From the NCBI RefSeq assembly GCF_009856365.1, contig NZ_WMEX01000008.1, forward strand, positions 1 to 64,000: DNA of 64,000 nucleotides, given 5' to 3'. The translations under genes and the position numbers were made by a program. Below are positions 26,070 to 34,316 of the stretch, piece after piece. The DNA is from Vreelandella halophila. GTDB lineage: Bacteria; Pseudomonadota; Gammaproteobacteria; Pseudomonadales; Oleiphilaceae. Numbering within the stretch: the stretch's first letter is position 1; every line of letters begins with the position of its first letter. The notes beneath the pieces were generated by a model, which was given only the letters and a program-made list of their open reading frames with translations, was not told where the DNA came from and did no database searches.

Positions 26070-26333
26070 CTAGTCCTCAAGGTCTTTCCTCATCTGCTCG
26101 AAGTCTTCCCGGCTGATCTCTCCTCGAGCGTATCGTTTCTTGAGAATCTCGATCGCCGATTCGGACTCCCGGGAACGCGGGGACCGTCTCTCATCATTCT
26201 CCCATCCCGGGGATCGAGGCCCCCCTCTGCCGAAGAGCAGGTAGATCATGATCAAAGCGATGATGAGCATGGCGATCGGCATGATCATGGGAAACATGCC
26301 CCATCCACCCCACCAGAAATGTTCAGGCCCCAT
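26070..26333 (-). CDS. SHOCT-domain membrane protein
   Basis: 87 residues. Glycine/tryptophan-rich head (MGPEHFWWGGWGMF), one transmembrane helix (about 14-34), a charged arginine/serine linker, and a C-terminal SHOCT motif: SAIEILKKRYARGEISREDFEQMRKDLED, given here as SAIEILKKRYARG and EISREDFEQMRKDLED. SHOCT domains are short helical hairpins at the end of many membrane proteins; their role is unclear. It lies just upstream of the DUF2157 gene on the same strand. Confidence 0.85.
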   Translation of the reverse strand: MGPEHFWWGGWGMFPMIMPIAMLIIALIMIYLLFGRGGPRSPGWENDERRSPRSRESESAIEILKKRYARGEISREDFEQMRKDLED

Positions 26334-26546
26334 CAGTGTTCTCCTTGTGCATCCTCGCCATTATGGCACTCCCAGCGTAGCAGGTGCGCTAGGGCGCGTT
26401 TTCGTCAGTATTTTTTACATGTAGGACTGACAGCAACATAGGGAGCCTAGATACCCGACTGTTTTCCTGAAAAAAACCCTATATCGGATCATTAATTGCA
26501 ATTTTTCCAATGAAGTCATCGAAAACAACACGGACGGAGAAGAACC

Positions 26547-27215
26547 ATGTTTTTTTCTATAAAACCAACAGTAAAGGCCTTTCTGACAATAGCGACTCTG
26601 TCAGCATTACCTGGCATAGCGATGTCTACCCTTCTTTTTGAGAGTGACAGCAGTGAACCTGGAGACACACTTACTTATGGTGCAGAGAGTGGAATAATCT
26701 CGTTTTTTGAATTGAATACAAGAACCGAAATGAAGAGTTTCGCTTTTGAGTTTGATCTTGACAACGATGCCTCGGTCAATTTCTTTGTCTATGATATTAA
26801 CCAAGGCCCGAATTCAAACAGTGGAACCCTACTGTACCAAGGGGCGAAATCCTTCTCAGACGACGGAATGAGCTTTAAACAATCAGAAACACTGTCTCTA
26901 TTCCTTGAGACAGATACCACATATGGGTTGGGCTTTACTTCAGGAGAAAGATTTACTTTTCCTTACATTTTTGGTCCCAATGGAAAAGAAGAGAATGGCA
27001 TCCAATCATTGGTCTTAAATCAGAATTTATCCGGGTTTGCATCGCCTGATTTTGGGTCAAGCGGAAGTGTTGAATTAAGGACACAAATATTCGGCAATCA
27101 GGACGAGCCAGACGACGTTCCTCCCAGTGCTTCCGTTCCTGAACCAGGCACAATGGCGCTGCTAAGTCTTGGTCTACTTGGAATGGGAGTCCTTCGCCGT
27201 AAGAAATCCCACTGA
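26547..27215 (+). CDS. PEP-CTERM sorted extracellular protein
   Basis: 222 residues. An N-terminal signal peptide (basic start, hydrophobic TIATLSALPGIAMS) is followed by a beta-rich secreted body with ELNTRTEMKSFAFEFDLDND and FFVYDINQG. The C-terminus is a textbook PEP-CTERM sorting signal: VPEPGTMALLSLGLLGMGV followed by LRRKKSH. In this system an exosortase recognises the tripartite tail and removes it during export, usually for exopolysaccharide-associated proteins. No exosortase gene is in the window. The gene and its upstream region are visibly more AT-rich than everything around them, with codon choice to match, suggesting recent acquisition. Confidence 0.85.
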   Translation: MFFSIKPTVKAFLTIATLSALPGIAMSTLLFESDSSEPGDTLTYGAESGIISFFELNTRTEMKSFAFEFDLDNDASVNFFVYDINQGPNSNSGTLLYQGAKSFSDDGMSFKQSETLSLFLETDTTYGLGFTSGERFTFPYIFGPNGKEENGIQSLVLNQNLSGFASPDFGSSGSVELRTQIFGNQDEPDDVPPSASVPEPGTMALLSLGLLGMGVLRRKKSH

Positions 27216-27249
27216 CATATTCTGAAGGAGGGAAATTCGAAAGGAAGCA

Positions 27250-27272
27250 GCGCCGCAGCCAGGCTGCGGCGC
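27250..27272. terminator. Hairpin between the PEP-CTERM gene and the quinone oxidoreductase gene
   Basis: GCGCCGCAGC (27250-27259) pairs perfectly with GCTGCGGCGC (27263-27272) around a three-base loop. It lies between two convergent genes. On the minus strand it is followed by a pyrimidine-rich TGCTTCCTTTC, so it more likely ends the oxidoreductase transcript. Confidence 0.55.
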
Positions 27273-27290
27273 GGAAGGCGGATTTCTGGA

Positions 27291-28298
27291 TCAGTATTCC
27301 AGACAGATCTTCCCGAAGTGCTTACCCGCTTCCTCATGCCGGAACGCGTCCGCGATCTCCTCCAGCTTGAAGCTGCTGTCGATCACGGGCTTGATACCGG
27401 TGGTTTCGAGGGCGCGGACCATGTCCATCTGGTGGCGGCGGCTGCCCACGAGCAGGCCCTGGAGGCGTGCCTGCTTGGCCATGAGCTTGGCGGTGGGGAC
27501 TTCGCCCCCGCTGCCGGTGAGTACGCCGATCAGTGAGATGAGCCCGCCCACGCGGATGGCCTCGATGGACTGCGCCACGGTGCCGGGGCCGCCCACTTCA
27601 ATCACCTGGTCCACGCCGTGGCCGTTGGTGAGCTTCTTGACCGTTTTGCCCCACTTGGGGTCTTCCTTGTAGTTGATGGTGTGCTGGGCACCCATCTTGC
27701 TGAGGCGTTCCAGCTTCTCGTTGGAGGACGAGGTGGCGATGACGTTGGCACCCATCGCACGGGCAAACTGCAGCGCGAAGATCGAGACGCCACCGGTGCC
27801 GAGCACGAGGATGGTGTCGCCAGCCTTGATGTGGTTGTCCACGGTCAGCGCGCGCCAGGCGGTGAGGCCGGCGGTGGTCAGCGTGGCGGCTTCGGCGTGG
27901 CTGTAGCCTTCCGGAGCGCGGGTGAAGGCGGTCGCGGCCCGCACCACCTGTTCGCGGGCGTAGCCGTCGAAGCCGTCGCCGGGCACATTGGTGAAGTTGC
28001 CTTCCTGGGGTTCGCCATCGAGCCAGGGCGGGAAGAAGGTGGAGACGACGTTGTCGCCCACAGCGAATTCCTCAACGCCCTCGCCCACGGCTTCCACCAC
28101 GCCGGCGCCGTCGGACATGGGGATGCGGCCATCTTCGGTCGGGATGCCGCCATTGGCAACCAGGTAGTCGTGGAAGTTGAGGGAGTTGGCGTGCACCCGC
28201 ACGCGGATTTCGCCGGGGCCGGGCTGACCGGGTTCGGCCTGGTCGGCGACCTTGAGGTTATCGAGCCCACCAGGGCTGGTGACGGTGACCTGTTTCAT
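27291..28298 (-). CDS. Zinc-independent quinone oxidoreductase / MDR-family NAD(P)-dependent alcohol dehydrogenase
   Basis: 335 residues from the ATG at 28298 (GGAGTG upstream); the longer frame to 28517 adds a non-conserved segment. Medium-chain dehydrogenase/reductase fold: N-terminal GroES-like domain with RVRVHANSLNFHDYLVANGG near 33-52 and DGAGVVEAVGEGV, and a nucleotide-binding domain with ILVLGTGGVSIFALQFARAMG near 163-183. NFHDY replaces the catalytic zinc-binding cysteine position of true alcohol dehydrogenases, so this belongs to the zinc-free group that reduces quinones or enals with NADPH. It is divergent from degV, and paired inverted repeats lie between them. Confidence 0.82.
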   Translation of the reverse strand: MKQVTVTSPGGLDNLKVADQAEPGQPGPGEIRVRVHANSLNFHDYLVANGGIPTEDGRIPMSDGAGVVEAVGEGVEEFAVGDNVVSTFFPPWLDGEPQEGNFTNVPGDGFDGYAREQVVRAATAFTRAPEGYSHAEAATLTTAGLTAWRALTVDNHIKAGDTILVLGTGGVSIFALQFARAMGANVIATSSSNEKLERLSKMGAQHTINYKEDPKWGKTVKKLTNGHGVDQVIEVGGPGTVAQSIEAIRVGGLISLIGVLTGSGGEVPTAKLMAKQARLQGLLVGSRRHQMDMVRALETTGIKPVIDSSFKLEEIADAFRHEEAGKHFGKICLEY

Positions 28299-28435
28299 GA
28301 GGTGCACTCCTGTTCCGTTGCGGGTTTTGGGATGACGAGGTTCATCATTGGGCGTCACTGCATTGGCGTCAAGACACGCCGGAAATTCCACACCATGATT
28401 GGCCGCACAGGCCATTGCGTTCCCGATTTCGGTTA

Positions 28436-28465
28436 GCTTTTCAAAGTTCCTTGAAAAGCGGAACT
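28436..28465. repeat. Overlapping inverted repeats between the oxidoreductase and degV genes
   Basis: GCTTTTCAA (28436-28444) pairs perfectly with TTGAAAAGC (28451-28459). The loop AGTTCC (28445-28450) pairs perfectly with GGAACT (28460-28465). The two hairpins cannot form together. The element is in the 257-base divergent spacer and may be an operator or a small RNA switch. Confidence 0.5.
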
Positions 28466-28555
28466 GCACCACGGAAACTTGCCAGTCGGTTATGTTACAT
28501 CGGACATTGGATGACAAAAGTCCGCGTAATGCAGTGCGGCTTGAGGAGGCTGACC

Positions 28556-29506
28556 ATGAAGACAGGGCTTATCGTCGACTCCGCGTGCGACATACCCCAT
28601 GAGTTCAGCAGGGAGCACGGGCTCTTCGTTCTACCGGTAACGGCACACATTGATGACCAGACCTACACCGACACCCACGACCCCAAACTGACCCAGGAGT
28701 TCTACGAGCAGGGGCTCCTACAGAAGGGCCACCATGCCGAAACCGAAGCGTTCTCGGCGGAGCAGATCCATCAACTGTTCATGGAACAGATCGTGGACCA
28801 CTACGACCTGGCGATCTGCGAGACGGTCACCCGCTCCCGAAGCAAAATCTACGAGAACGCCAGTGTCGCCATGAATACCGTGCTGGCCGAATACCGCCGC
28901 AAGCGTGACGCTGCCGGTGAAACGGGCAACTTCTCGATGCGGGTGGTCGACAGCAAGCAGATCTTTGCTGGCCAGGGCCTGCTGGCCGCCCACACCATCC
29001 GTCTCATGCAGCAGAACCTGGACAAGAACGCGCTGCGCCACGAGATCGACACCTTCACGGACAAGATCTACAGCGTGGTGATCCCCAGGGATCTCCACTA
29101 CATCCGCGAACGTGCCCGCCGCAGGGGTGATAACAGCGTCTCCGGGCTGGTGGCCTTCCTGGGCAAGGCCCTGAACATCACGCCTGTGATCTTTGGCAAG
29201 GGCGCCGAGGGCAAACCGGCCACCAAGACGCGCGGTTTTGAGCCGGCGGTCGAGCAGGTGATGAATTACGCCGTGGCCCGTGTGGAGGCAGGGCTGCTCA
29301 CCCCCTATGTATCACTCTCCTGCGGCATGAGCTGGGAAGAGATTGAGGCCCTGCCCGGGCTGCAACGGTTGCGTGATACCTGCAGAGCCCATGGCGTGGA
29401 ATTGCTGCTTTCCCAGATGGGCATTACCAGCACCATCTACATTGGGCCGGGCAGCCTGTGCCTGGCGCTGGCGGCGGAACCGCACGCGTTCAGCGACTTC
29501 CAGTAA
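28556..29506 (+). CDS. DegV family protein (fatty-acid-binding fold)
   Basis: 316 residues from the ATG at 28556, which has a GAGGAGG ribosome site. The start KTGLIVDSACDIPHEFSRE is the DegV N-terminal motif (DSxxDIP), followed by LPVTAHIDDQTYTD. The second lobe carries AFLGKALNITPVI near 196-208, the conserved LxxKPIL-like segment of the family, and MGITSTIYIGPGSLCLAL near the end. Gram-positive DegV/FakB proteins bind fatty acids for a FakA kinase. In gammaproteobacteria the role is unproven and no fakA is adjacent. It lies 68 bases before ndh. Confidence 0.82.
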   Translation: MKTGLIVDSACDIPHEFSREHGLFVLPVTAHIDDQTYTDTHDPKLTQEFYEQGLLQKGHHAETEAFSAEQIHQLFMEQIVDHYDLAICETVTRSRSKIYENASVAMNTVLAEYRRKRDAAGETGNFSMRVVDSKQIFAGQGLLAAHTIRLMQQNLDKNALRHEIDTFTDKIYSVVIPRDLHYIRERARRRGDNSVSGLVAFLGKALNITPVIFGKGAEGKPATKTRGFEPAVEQVMNYAVARVEAGLLTPYVSLSCGMSWEEIEALPGLQRLRDTCRAHGVELLLSQMGITSTIYIGPGSLCLALAAEPHAFSDFQ

Positions 29507-29573
29507 TGGGGCCTGCGGATGCCCGCCTCCGCTGTGTTACGATTCGCACACTAATTAACACAGCGGAGCCGTC

Positions 29574-30872
29574 ATGACAGCGGAGATCGTCATTGTTGGC
29601 GGCGGTGCCGGGGGGCTGGAACTGGCCACCAAACTGGGCCGCCGCATGGGGCGCCGGGGTGAGGCGCGCATCACTCTGGTCGACCGTAGCCCTACCCACA
29701 TCTGGAAGCCACTTCTGCACGAGGTAGCCTCCGGGGCCATGGATTCCTCGGTGGATCAGATCAGCTACCGGGGCGTGGCGCGCCACCGGGGTTTCCATTT
29801 TGTGCTGGGTGAATTCGCGGGGCTGGACCGCGACGCGCAGACCATCACGCTCAATGCCATTCTCGATGAAAAGGGCCAGACGATACTGCCCGAACGTCAG
29901 ATTCCCTATGACTACCTGGTACTGGCCATCGGCAGCATCACCAATGACTTCGGCATTCCCGGAGTGCGCCGCCACTGCCAGTTCCTGGACTCTCCAGAGC
30001 AGGCACAGCATTTCCACCAGAACTTCCTGAACACTCTGATGCGGGTGAACAGCCAGCGCCGCACGGACCCCGATGCCTGCGCCCGCATTCCCATTGTGGG
30101 CGGCGGCGCCACTGGGGTAGAGCTTGCGGCCGAGCTGGTGCATGCCTCGGAAACGGTACACGAATACGGTTTCTCCCAGGCCGACCGCAGCATGCTTCAC
30201 ATCACCCTGCTGGAAGCCGGGCCACGTCTTCTGCCCGCCCTGCCCGAGCGGATCTCTAGGGACACGCTGCGGGAGCTCCGCGAGCTCGGGGTGGACGTAC
30301 GGCTGGAGGCCCGGATCACTGAAGCCCGGGACGATGCCCTGGTGGATCAGGATGGCCGCGAGATCCCCGGTGACATCATGGTCTGGGCCGCCGGCGTACA
30401 GGGCCCAACGCTGATGGAACACCTTGACGGCCTGAGCCTGCAGCCCAACCGCATGCTCAAGGTCGCCGCCACACTGCAGTCCGTGGATGACCCGAACATT
30501 TTTGCGTTGGGCGACTGCGCGGCCTGCCCCCAGGAGCAGGGCTTCGTACCGCCACGCGCCCAAAGCGCGCACCAGATGGCGGACCACCTGGCCGGCAATC
30601 TGCGCCGGGCCATGCAGGGGCGTGAACTCAAGGCGTTCCAGTACCAGGACTACGGGTCACTGGTGAACCTGAGCCAGTACTCCGCGGTCGGCACCCTGAT
30701 GGGCGGCACCTCCAAGGGCAGCCTGCGGGTGGAAGGCCGGCTGGCACGGCTGGTCTACATCTCGCTGTACCGGATGCACCAGATCGCGGTCTTCGGCTGG
30801 TTCCGGGGGCTGCTGATGGCCCTGACGGACCGCCTGCACCGGGCCTTCAAGCCCAAGATGAAGCTGCACTGA
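29574..30872 (+). CDS. ndh: Type II NADH:quinone dehydrogenase
   Basis: 432 residues. It transfers electrons from NADH to quinone without pumping protons. Two dinucleotide-binding motifs are present: IVIVGGGAGGLELATKLG (residues 5-22, FAD) and IPIVGGGATGVELAAELV (near 172-189, NADH). WKPLLHEVASG near 44-54, VWAAGVQGP and FALGDCAACPQ near 303-313 match bacterial NDH-2. The C-terminal amphipathic and basic segment LYRMHQIAVFGWFRGLLMAL is the membrane-attachment region. It provides an electron entry route alongside GlpD. Confidence 0.93.
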   Translation: MTAEIVIVGGGAGGLELATKLGRRMGRRGEARITLVDRSPTHIWKPLLHEVASGAMDSSVDQISYRGVARHRGFHFVLGEFAGLDRDAQTITLNAILDEKGQTILPERQIPYDYLVLAIGSITNDFGIPGVRRHCQFLDSPEQAQHFHQNFLNTLMRVNSQRRTDPDACARIPIVGGGATGVELAAELVHASETVHEYGFSQADRSMLHITLLEAGPRLLPALPERISRDTLRELRELGVDVRLEARITEARDDALVDQDGREIPGDIMVWAAGVQGPTLMEHLDGLSLQPNRMLKVAATLQSVDDPNIFALGDCAACPQEQGFVPPRAQSAHQMADHLAGNLRRAMQGRELKAFQYQDYGSLVNLSQYSAVGTLMGGTSKGSLRVEGRLARLVYISLYRMHQIAVFGWFRGLLMALTDRLHRAFKPKMKLH

Positions 30873-30876
30873 GACG

Positions 30877-31983
30877 TCAGTCGTCCGGCACCAGACGGTT
30901 GTTCTCGCGCCGCACCCGGCGCGGGATCGTCATGTTCATGGCCTCCCGGCCGCCAACTTCATCCAGCAATTCATCCACGGGCCCGCGCTGGTCCTCCGCC
31001 AGCCCCTGATAGAAATCCAGGGGCCGCTGCAGCTTCCATTGGGGGAAGCTCATCAGGGCCCGGGTCTCATCCACCCCACTGAGGTGGTACTGGTGTACGC
31101 CGAGCTTGCGGGGCACTTTCTTCCCGGGGTGCTCATCAATCCACTTCGCCACGGCGTCCACGGTCTCGCGCAGCACCGGAAACTGGCTCCCGAACTGATG
31201 CTTCAGCAGCGGATACAGGGTCTCGGGTATCTGGTCATCCGTCAGCCAGTCGCCCACGCGGGGTTTGCGGGTGTTCATGCGCTCGATCCATTCAACCAGG
31301 TGCGGGGCACGGCGCTTCATGATGCGCCCGGGCGCCGGATCCCGGTAAAGGTGCGCGTAGAGTGGGGCCATCAGGCCAAAGTCCCCGATGCTGGCACGTT
31401 CGCCCAACAGGTAGGGGTGCTGGGCGAAGTGGGCGTCAAGCTGGTCCAGAACCGAGTAGTACCAGTTTTCGATGGCGGAGCTGGTCTTTTCCGTAATGCC
31501 CAGCATGGGCAGCATACCCGAGAAGCGTTTCGCCAGTCGGCTGCCGGCCAGCCGCCGCAGCGGCCCGGGCAGCCAGGGCGAGACGATCTTGCCGAATTCC
31601 CCGTGTATGAACCGCCGGTTCTCCTCCGGGAAACTCCAGCGGAAGTGCATGGCCGGGATCAACAGCCATTCGTCCGCGTACAGTTCCACCAGCAGCGACA
31701 CCAGCCGCTGCTTCGGTGTGCTCGGGTAGATGCCGCGTTCGGGAAACCGCGCCTCCAGGGTGTCGATGATCTCAACGGTGTCCTGGATGAAGTCGTGTTC
31801 GGGGGTTTCCAGAACCGGGATCATCGACACGCCTGTCTTCGGGATCAGCACCCGGCGGTACACGGAGAGAGTGGCAAGACGCTCTTCGAACGGGATCCCC
31901 TTGTATCGCAGGTAAGACCGGGTCTTGCCGCTGTAGAGGGAAAACCCCGTTCCATAGTGGGTAAAGGCGTAGGTTGTGGTCAT
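30877..31983 (-). CDS. Glutathione S-transferase family protein with a long C-terminal extension
   Basis: 368 residues. Residues 1-85 form a thioredoxin-like GST N-domain: YGTGFSLYSGKTRSYLRYKG, then VSMIPVLETPEHDFIQDTVEIIDTLE with the cis-Pro and Asp-Thr/Ser glutathione-site pattern. The all-helical C-domain follows with YLLGERASIGDFGLMAPLYAH near 190-210. About 110 residues beyond the normal GST end carry a second conserved-looking region (GKKVPRKLGVHQYHLSGVDE). The usual catalytic Ser/Cys near residue 10 is not obvious. Substrate unknown. It is convergent with ndh, with four bases between stop codons, and just downstream of the GNAT gene. Confidence 0.75.
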   Translation of the reverse strand: MTTTYAFTHYGTGFSLYSGKTRSYLRYKGIPFEERLATLSVYRRVLIPKTGVSMIPVLETPEHDFIQDTVEIIDTLEARFPERGIYPSTPKQRLVSLLVELYADEWLLIPAMHFRWSFPEENRRFIHGEFGKIVSPWLPGPLRRLAGSRLAKRFSGMLPMLGITEKTSSAIENWYYSVLDQLDAHFAQHPYLLGERASIGDFGLMAPLYAHLYRDPAPGRIMKRRAPHLVEWIERMNTRKPRVGDWLTDDQIPETLYPLLKHQFGSQFPVLRETVDAVAKWIDEHPGKKVPRKLGVHQYHLSGVDETRALMSFPQWKLQRPLDFYQGLAEDQRGPVDELLDEVGGREAMNMTIPRRVRRENNRLVPDD

Positions 31984-32006
31984 CGGAACTCCCTTTCTCG
32001 GGCTGT

Positions 32007-32498
32007 TCAGCTCAGCCAGCGGTACATGACGTGTGCATCCACAAACCCATACTCGGGATGTTCGAATGCGCCCGGCAGGGTGCCTGTGACCTCGAAGCCG
32101 TTGCGCTCCCAGACCTTGATGGCCCCCAGGTTGGTGGACACCACCAGATTATACTGCATCGCCCGGTAGCCCATCCGCTTCGCCTCTTCCATGGAGTGCT
32201 GGCACATCAGGTCCGCCAGACCGCGCCCGCGAGCATTTTCAGCCACCAGGTAGCCACAGTTGCAGACATGACTGCCCGGCCCCGGCGCGTTGGTCTTGAG
32301 GAAATAGGTGCCCACATAGGTCTCGTCGTCATCCAGCACGACGTAGGTGCAATCCGGTTTTTCCACCCAGAAGGTGAAGGCGTCGTCCTCGTTGATGTCG
32401 GTGGGGACGGCGTAAGTCTCTCCGGCACGGAAGACCGGCTCCAGCATGGGCCAGATTCCGGGCCAGTCGTCCGGCAGGAAGTGGCGGATCTCAGGCAT
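32007..32498 (-). CDS. GNAT family N-acetyltransferase
   Basis: 163 residues covering one GNAT domain: IRHFLPDDWPGIWPMLEPVF at the start (beta1-alpha1), VGTYFLKTNAPG, the acetyl-CoA loop ENARGRGLADLMCQHSMEEA near 87-106 with the RGRGLA pattern, and NLGAIKVWERNGFEVTGTLP near the end. The substrate is unknown; proteins of this subgroup are often called amino-acid or toxin-type acetyltransferases without proof. It sits nine bases after edd in the same direction and may ride on the zwf-edd transcript. Confidence 0.85.
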   Translation of the reverse strand: MPEIRHFLPDDWPGIWPMLEPVFRAGETYAVPTDINEDDAFTFWVEKPDCTYVVLDDDETYVGTYFLKTNAPGPGSHVCNCGYLVAENARGRGLADLMCQHSMEEAKRMGYRAMQYNLVVSTNLGAIKVWERNGFEVTGTLPGAFEHPEYGFVDAHVMYRWLS

Positions 32499-32507
32499 GG
32501 AGGCTCC

Positions 32508-34316
32508 TCAATCGTCCCAGCGGAAGATGGTGGCGCCGGCCTCGGCGTGGGTGACCTGGTCCCGGAAGCCGGCAAAGAGTTCACGGCCAAGCCCTTCATT
32601 ACCCCGGCCCCAGTGCACCGGCTGGCCATGGTCGCGCCCTGCCTCCCAGTGTAGCTTACCGGCAGCGGCATCAATACGGACACGGTCGCCATCACGGATG
32701 CGGCCGATGGCACCGCCACGGGCAGCTTCCGGATACACGTGGATCGCGCTGGGCACTTTGCCCGAGGCGCCGGACAGACGTCCGTCCGTGAGCAGTGCCA
32801 CCCTCAGGCCATCATTCTGCAGATTGGCGAGCACCGGCATCAGCTTGTGCAGCTCCGGCATGCCGTTGGCGGCGGGCCCCTGCCCCGGAAGCACGGCCAC
32901 GACGTCATGGGTGAGCTCCCCGGCCTCGTAGGCATCCATCAGTGCCTGCTGATCCGCGAAGACGCGGGCGGGCGCCTCGATGCACCAACGATTGTCCGGC
33001 ACCGAGGATGTCTTGATGATGGCCCGGCCCATGTTGCCCTCCAGCCGGTGAAAGCCACTGTCCGCCAGGAAGGGGTCATCCGCCGAACGCAGACATTGGG
33101 GATCGCCGGTGGCCTCGCGGGGCGCGCCCTGGACCAGGCGCCCCGCCCCATCGAGGCCGAGCGGGCGGGTGTAGTCGTGGATGGAGTCGCCAAACATCAC
33201 GCTCACATCCTCGTGCATCAGCCCTGCGCCCAGCAGCTCCCGCACCAGGAAGGGCACACCACCGGCACGGTCAAAGTCGTTGATGTCCGACTCACCGTTG
33301 GGATAAAGGCGGCACAGCAGAGGCACCACCCGCGAGAGCTCGTGGAAGTCCTCCCAGTCGATACGGATGCCGGCCGCGCGCCCGATGGCCACCAGGTGGA
33401 TGCTGTGGTTGGTGGAACCGCCGGTGGCCAGCAGCGCCACCATGGCGTTGACCAGCGTCTTCTCCGAGACCACCTGCGACAGGGGACGATAGTCGTTCCC
33501 CAGGTCGGTGACCTCGGTGATCCGACGGCTCGCGGCCTGGGTGAAGGCCTCGCGCAGGTCCGTACCCGGGTTTATAAAAGAGGACCCTGGCAACTGCAGG
33601 CCCATGACCTCCATCAGCACCTGGTTGGAGTTGGCGGTACCGTAAAAGGTGCAGGTGCCCGGCGAATGATAGGAGCGCGACTCCGCTTCCAGCAGTTCAT
33701 CGCGGCTGATTTCACCGCGCGCGTGCTGTTCCCGGATGCGGGATTTCTCAGCGTTGGACATGCCCGAGGGCATCGGCCCCGCCGGTACAAAGAGCGTGGG
33801 CAGGTGGCCAAACCGCAGGGCGCCGGTCAGCAGCCCGGGCACGATCTTGTCGCAGATGCCGAGGCAGAGCACGCCGTCGAACACGTTATGGCTGAGCCCG
33901 ATGGCGGTGGCCTGGGCGATCAGGTCCCGGGAGAACAGCGACAGCTCCATCCCCGGCTGCCCCTGGGTAATACCGTCGCACATGGCGGGCACGCCAGCGG
34001 CGAACTGGGCCACATGCCCGGCCCGCGCCACCGTACGCCGGATCTGGTCCGGAAAGTCTCCATAGGGCTGATGCGCGGAGAGCATCTCGTTGTAGGCGGA
34101 GATGATGCCGACGTTGGCACTGCGTTGCGTCTGGCGCAGGATCAACTTGTCGGAATCGGGCTTGGACGCCATCACATGCGCCAGGTTGGTACAGCTCATG
34201 GTCTCGCGCTGCGGCCCGTCCCGGCGGGCACCGGCCATCAGCGCCAGGTAGCGGTCCCGGTCGGTGGCGCTGCGTTCGCGTATGCGCCGTGTAACTGCCT
34301 CAACCGTCGGGTGCAT
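32508..34316 (-). CDS. edd: 6-phosphogluconate dehydratase
   Basis: 602 residues from the ATG at 34314-34316 (GGGAGACAG ribosome site); the longer frame to 34481 lies within zwf and is rejected. It dehydrates 6-phosphogluconate to KDPG in the Entner-Doudoroff pathway. IlvD/Edd family landmarks: ANVGIISAYNEMLSAHQPY, MCDGITQGQPGMELSLFSRD near 147-166, GTCTFYGTANSNQVLMEVMG near 220-239 with an Fe-S cysteine, and LLATGGSTNHSIHL. Its start overlaps the end of zwf by 17 bases. KDPG aldolase (eda) and 6-phosphogluconolactonase (pgl) are not in the window, although they usually accompany these genes. Confidence 0.94.
   Translation of the reverse strand: MHPTVEAVTRRIRERSATDRDRYLALMAGARRDGPQRETMSCTNLAHVMASKPDSDKLILRQTQRSANVGIISAYNEMLSAHQPYGDFPDQIRRTVARAGHVAQFAAGVPAMCDGITQGQPGMELSLFSRDLIAQATAIGLSHNVFDGVLCLGICDKIVPGLLTGALRFGHLPTLFVPAGPMPSGMSNAEKSRIREQHARGEISRDELLEAESRSYHSPGTCTFYGTANSNQVLMEVMGLQLPGSSFINPGTDLREAFTQAASRRITEVTDLGNDYRPLSQVVSEKTLVNAMVALLATGGSTNHSIHLVAIGRAAGIRIDWEDFHELSRVVPLLCRLYPNGESDINDFDRAGGVPFLVRELLGAGLMHEDVSVMFGDSIHDYTRPLGLDGAGRLVQGAPREATGDPQCLRSADDPFLADSGFHRLEGNMGRAIIKTSSVPDNRWCIEAPARVFADQQALMDAYEAGELTHDVVAVLPGQGPAANGMPELHKLMPVLANLQNDGLRVALLTDGRLSGASGKVPSAIHVYPEAARGGAIGRIRDGDRVRIDAAAGKLHWEAGRDHGQPVHWGRGNEGLGRELFAGFRDQVTHAEAGATIFRWDD

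Noticed and set aside
24643-26073. 476-codon open frame on the plus strand
   Set aside because: Antisense to the DUF2157 membrane protein gene; very Gln/Arg/Pro-rich with no hydrophobic core or domain.
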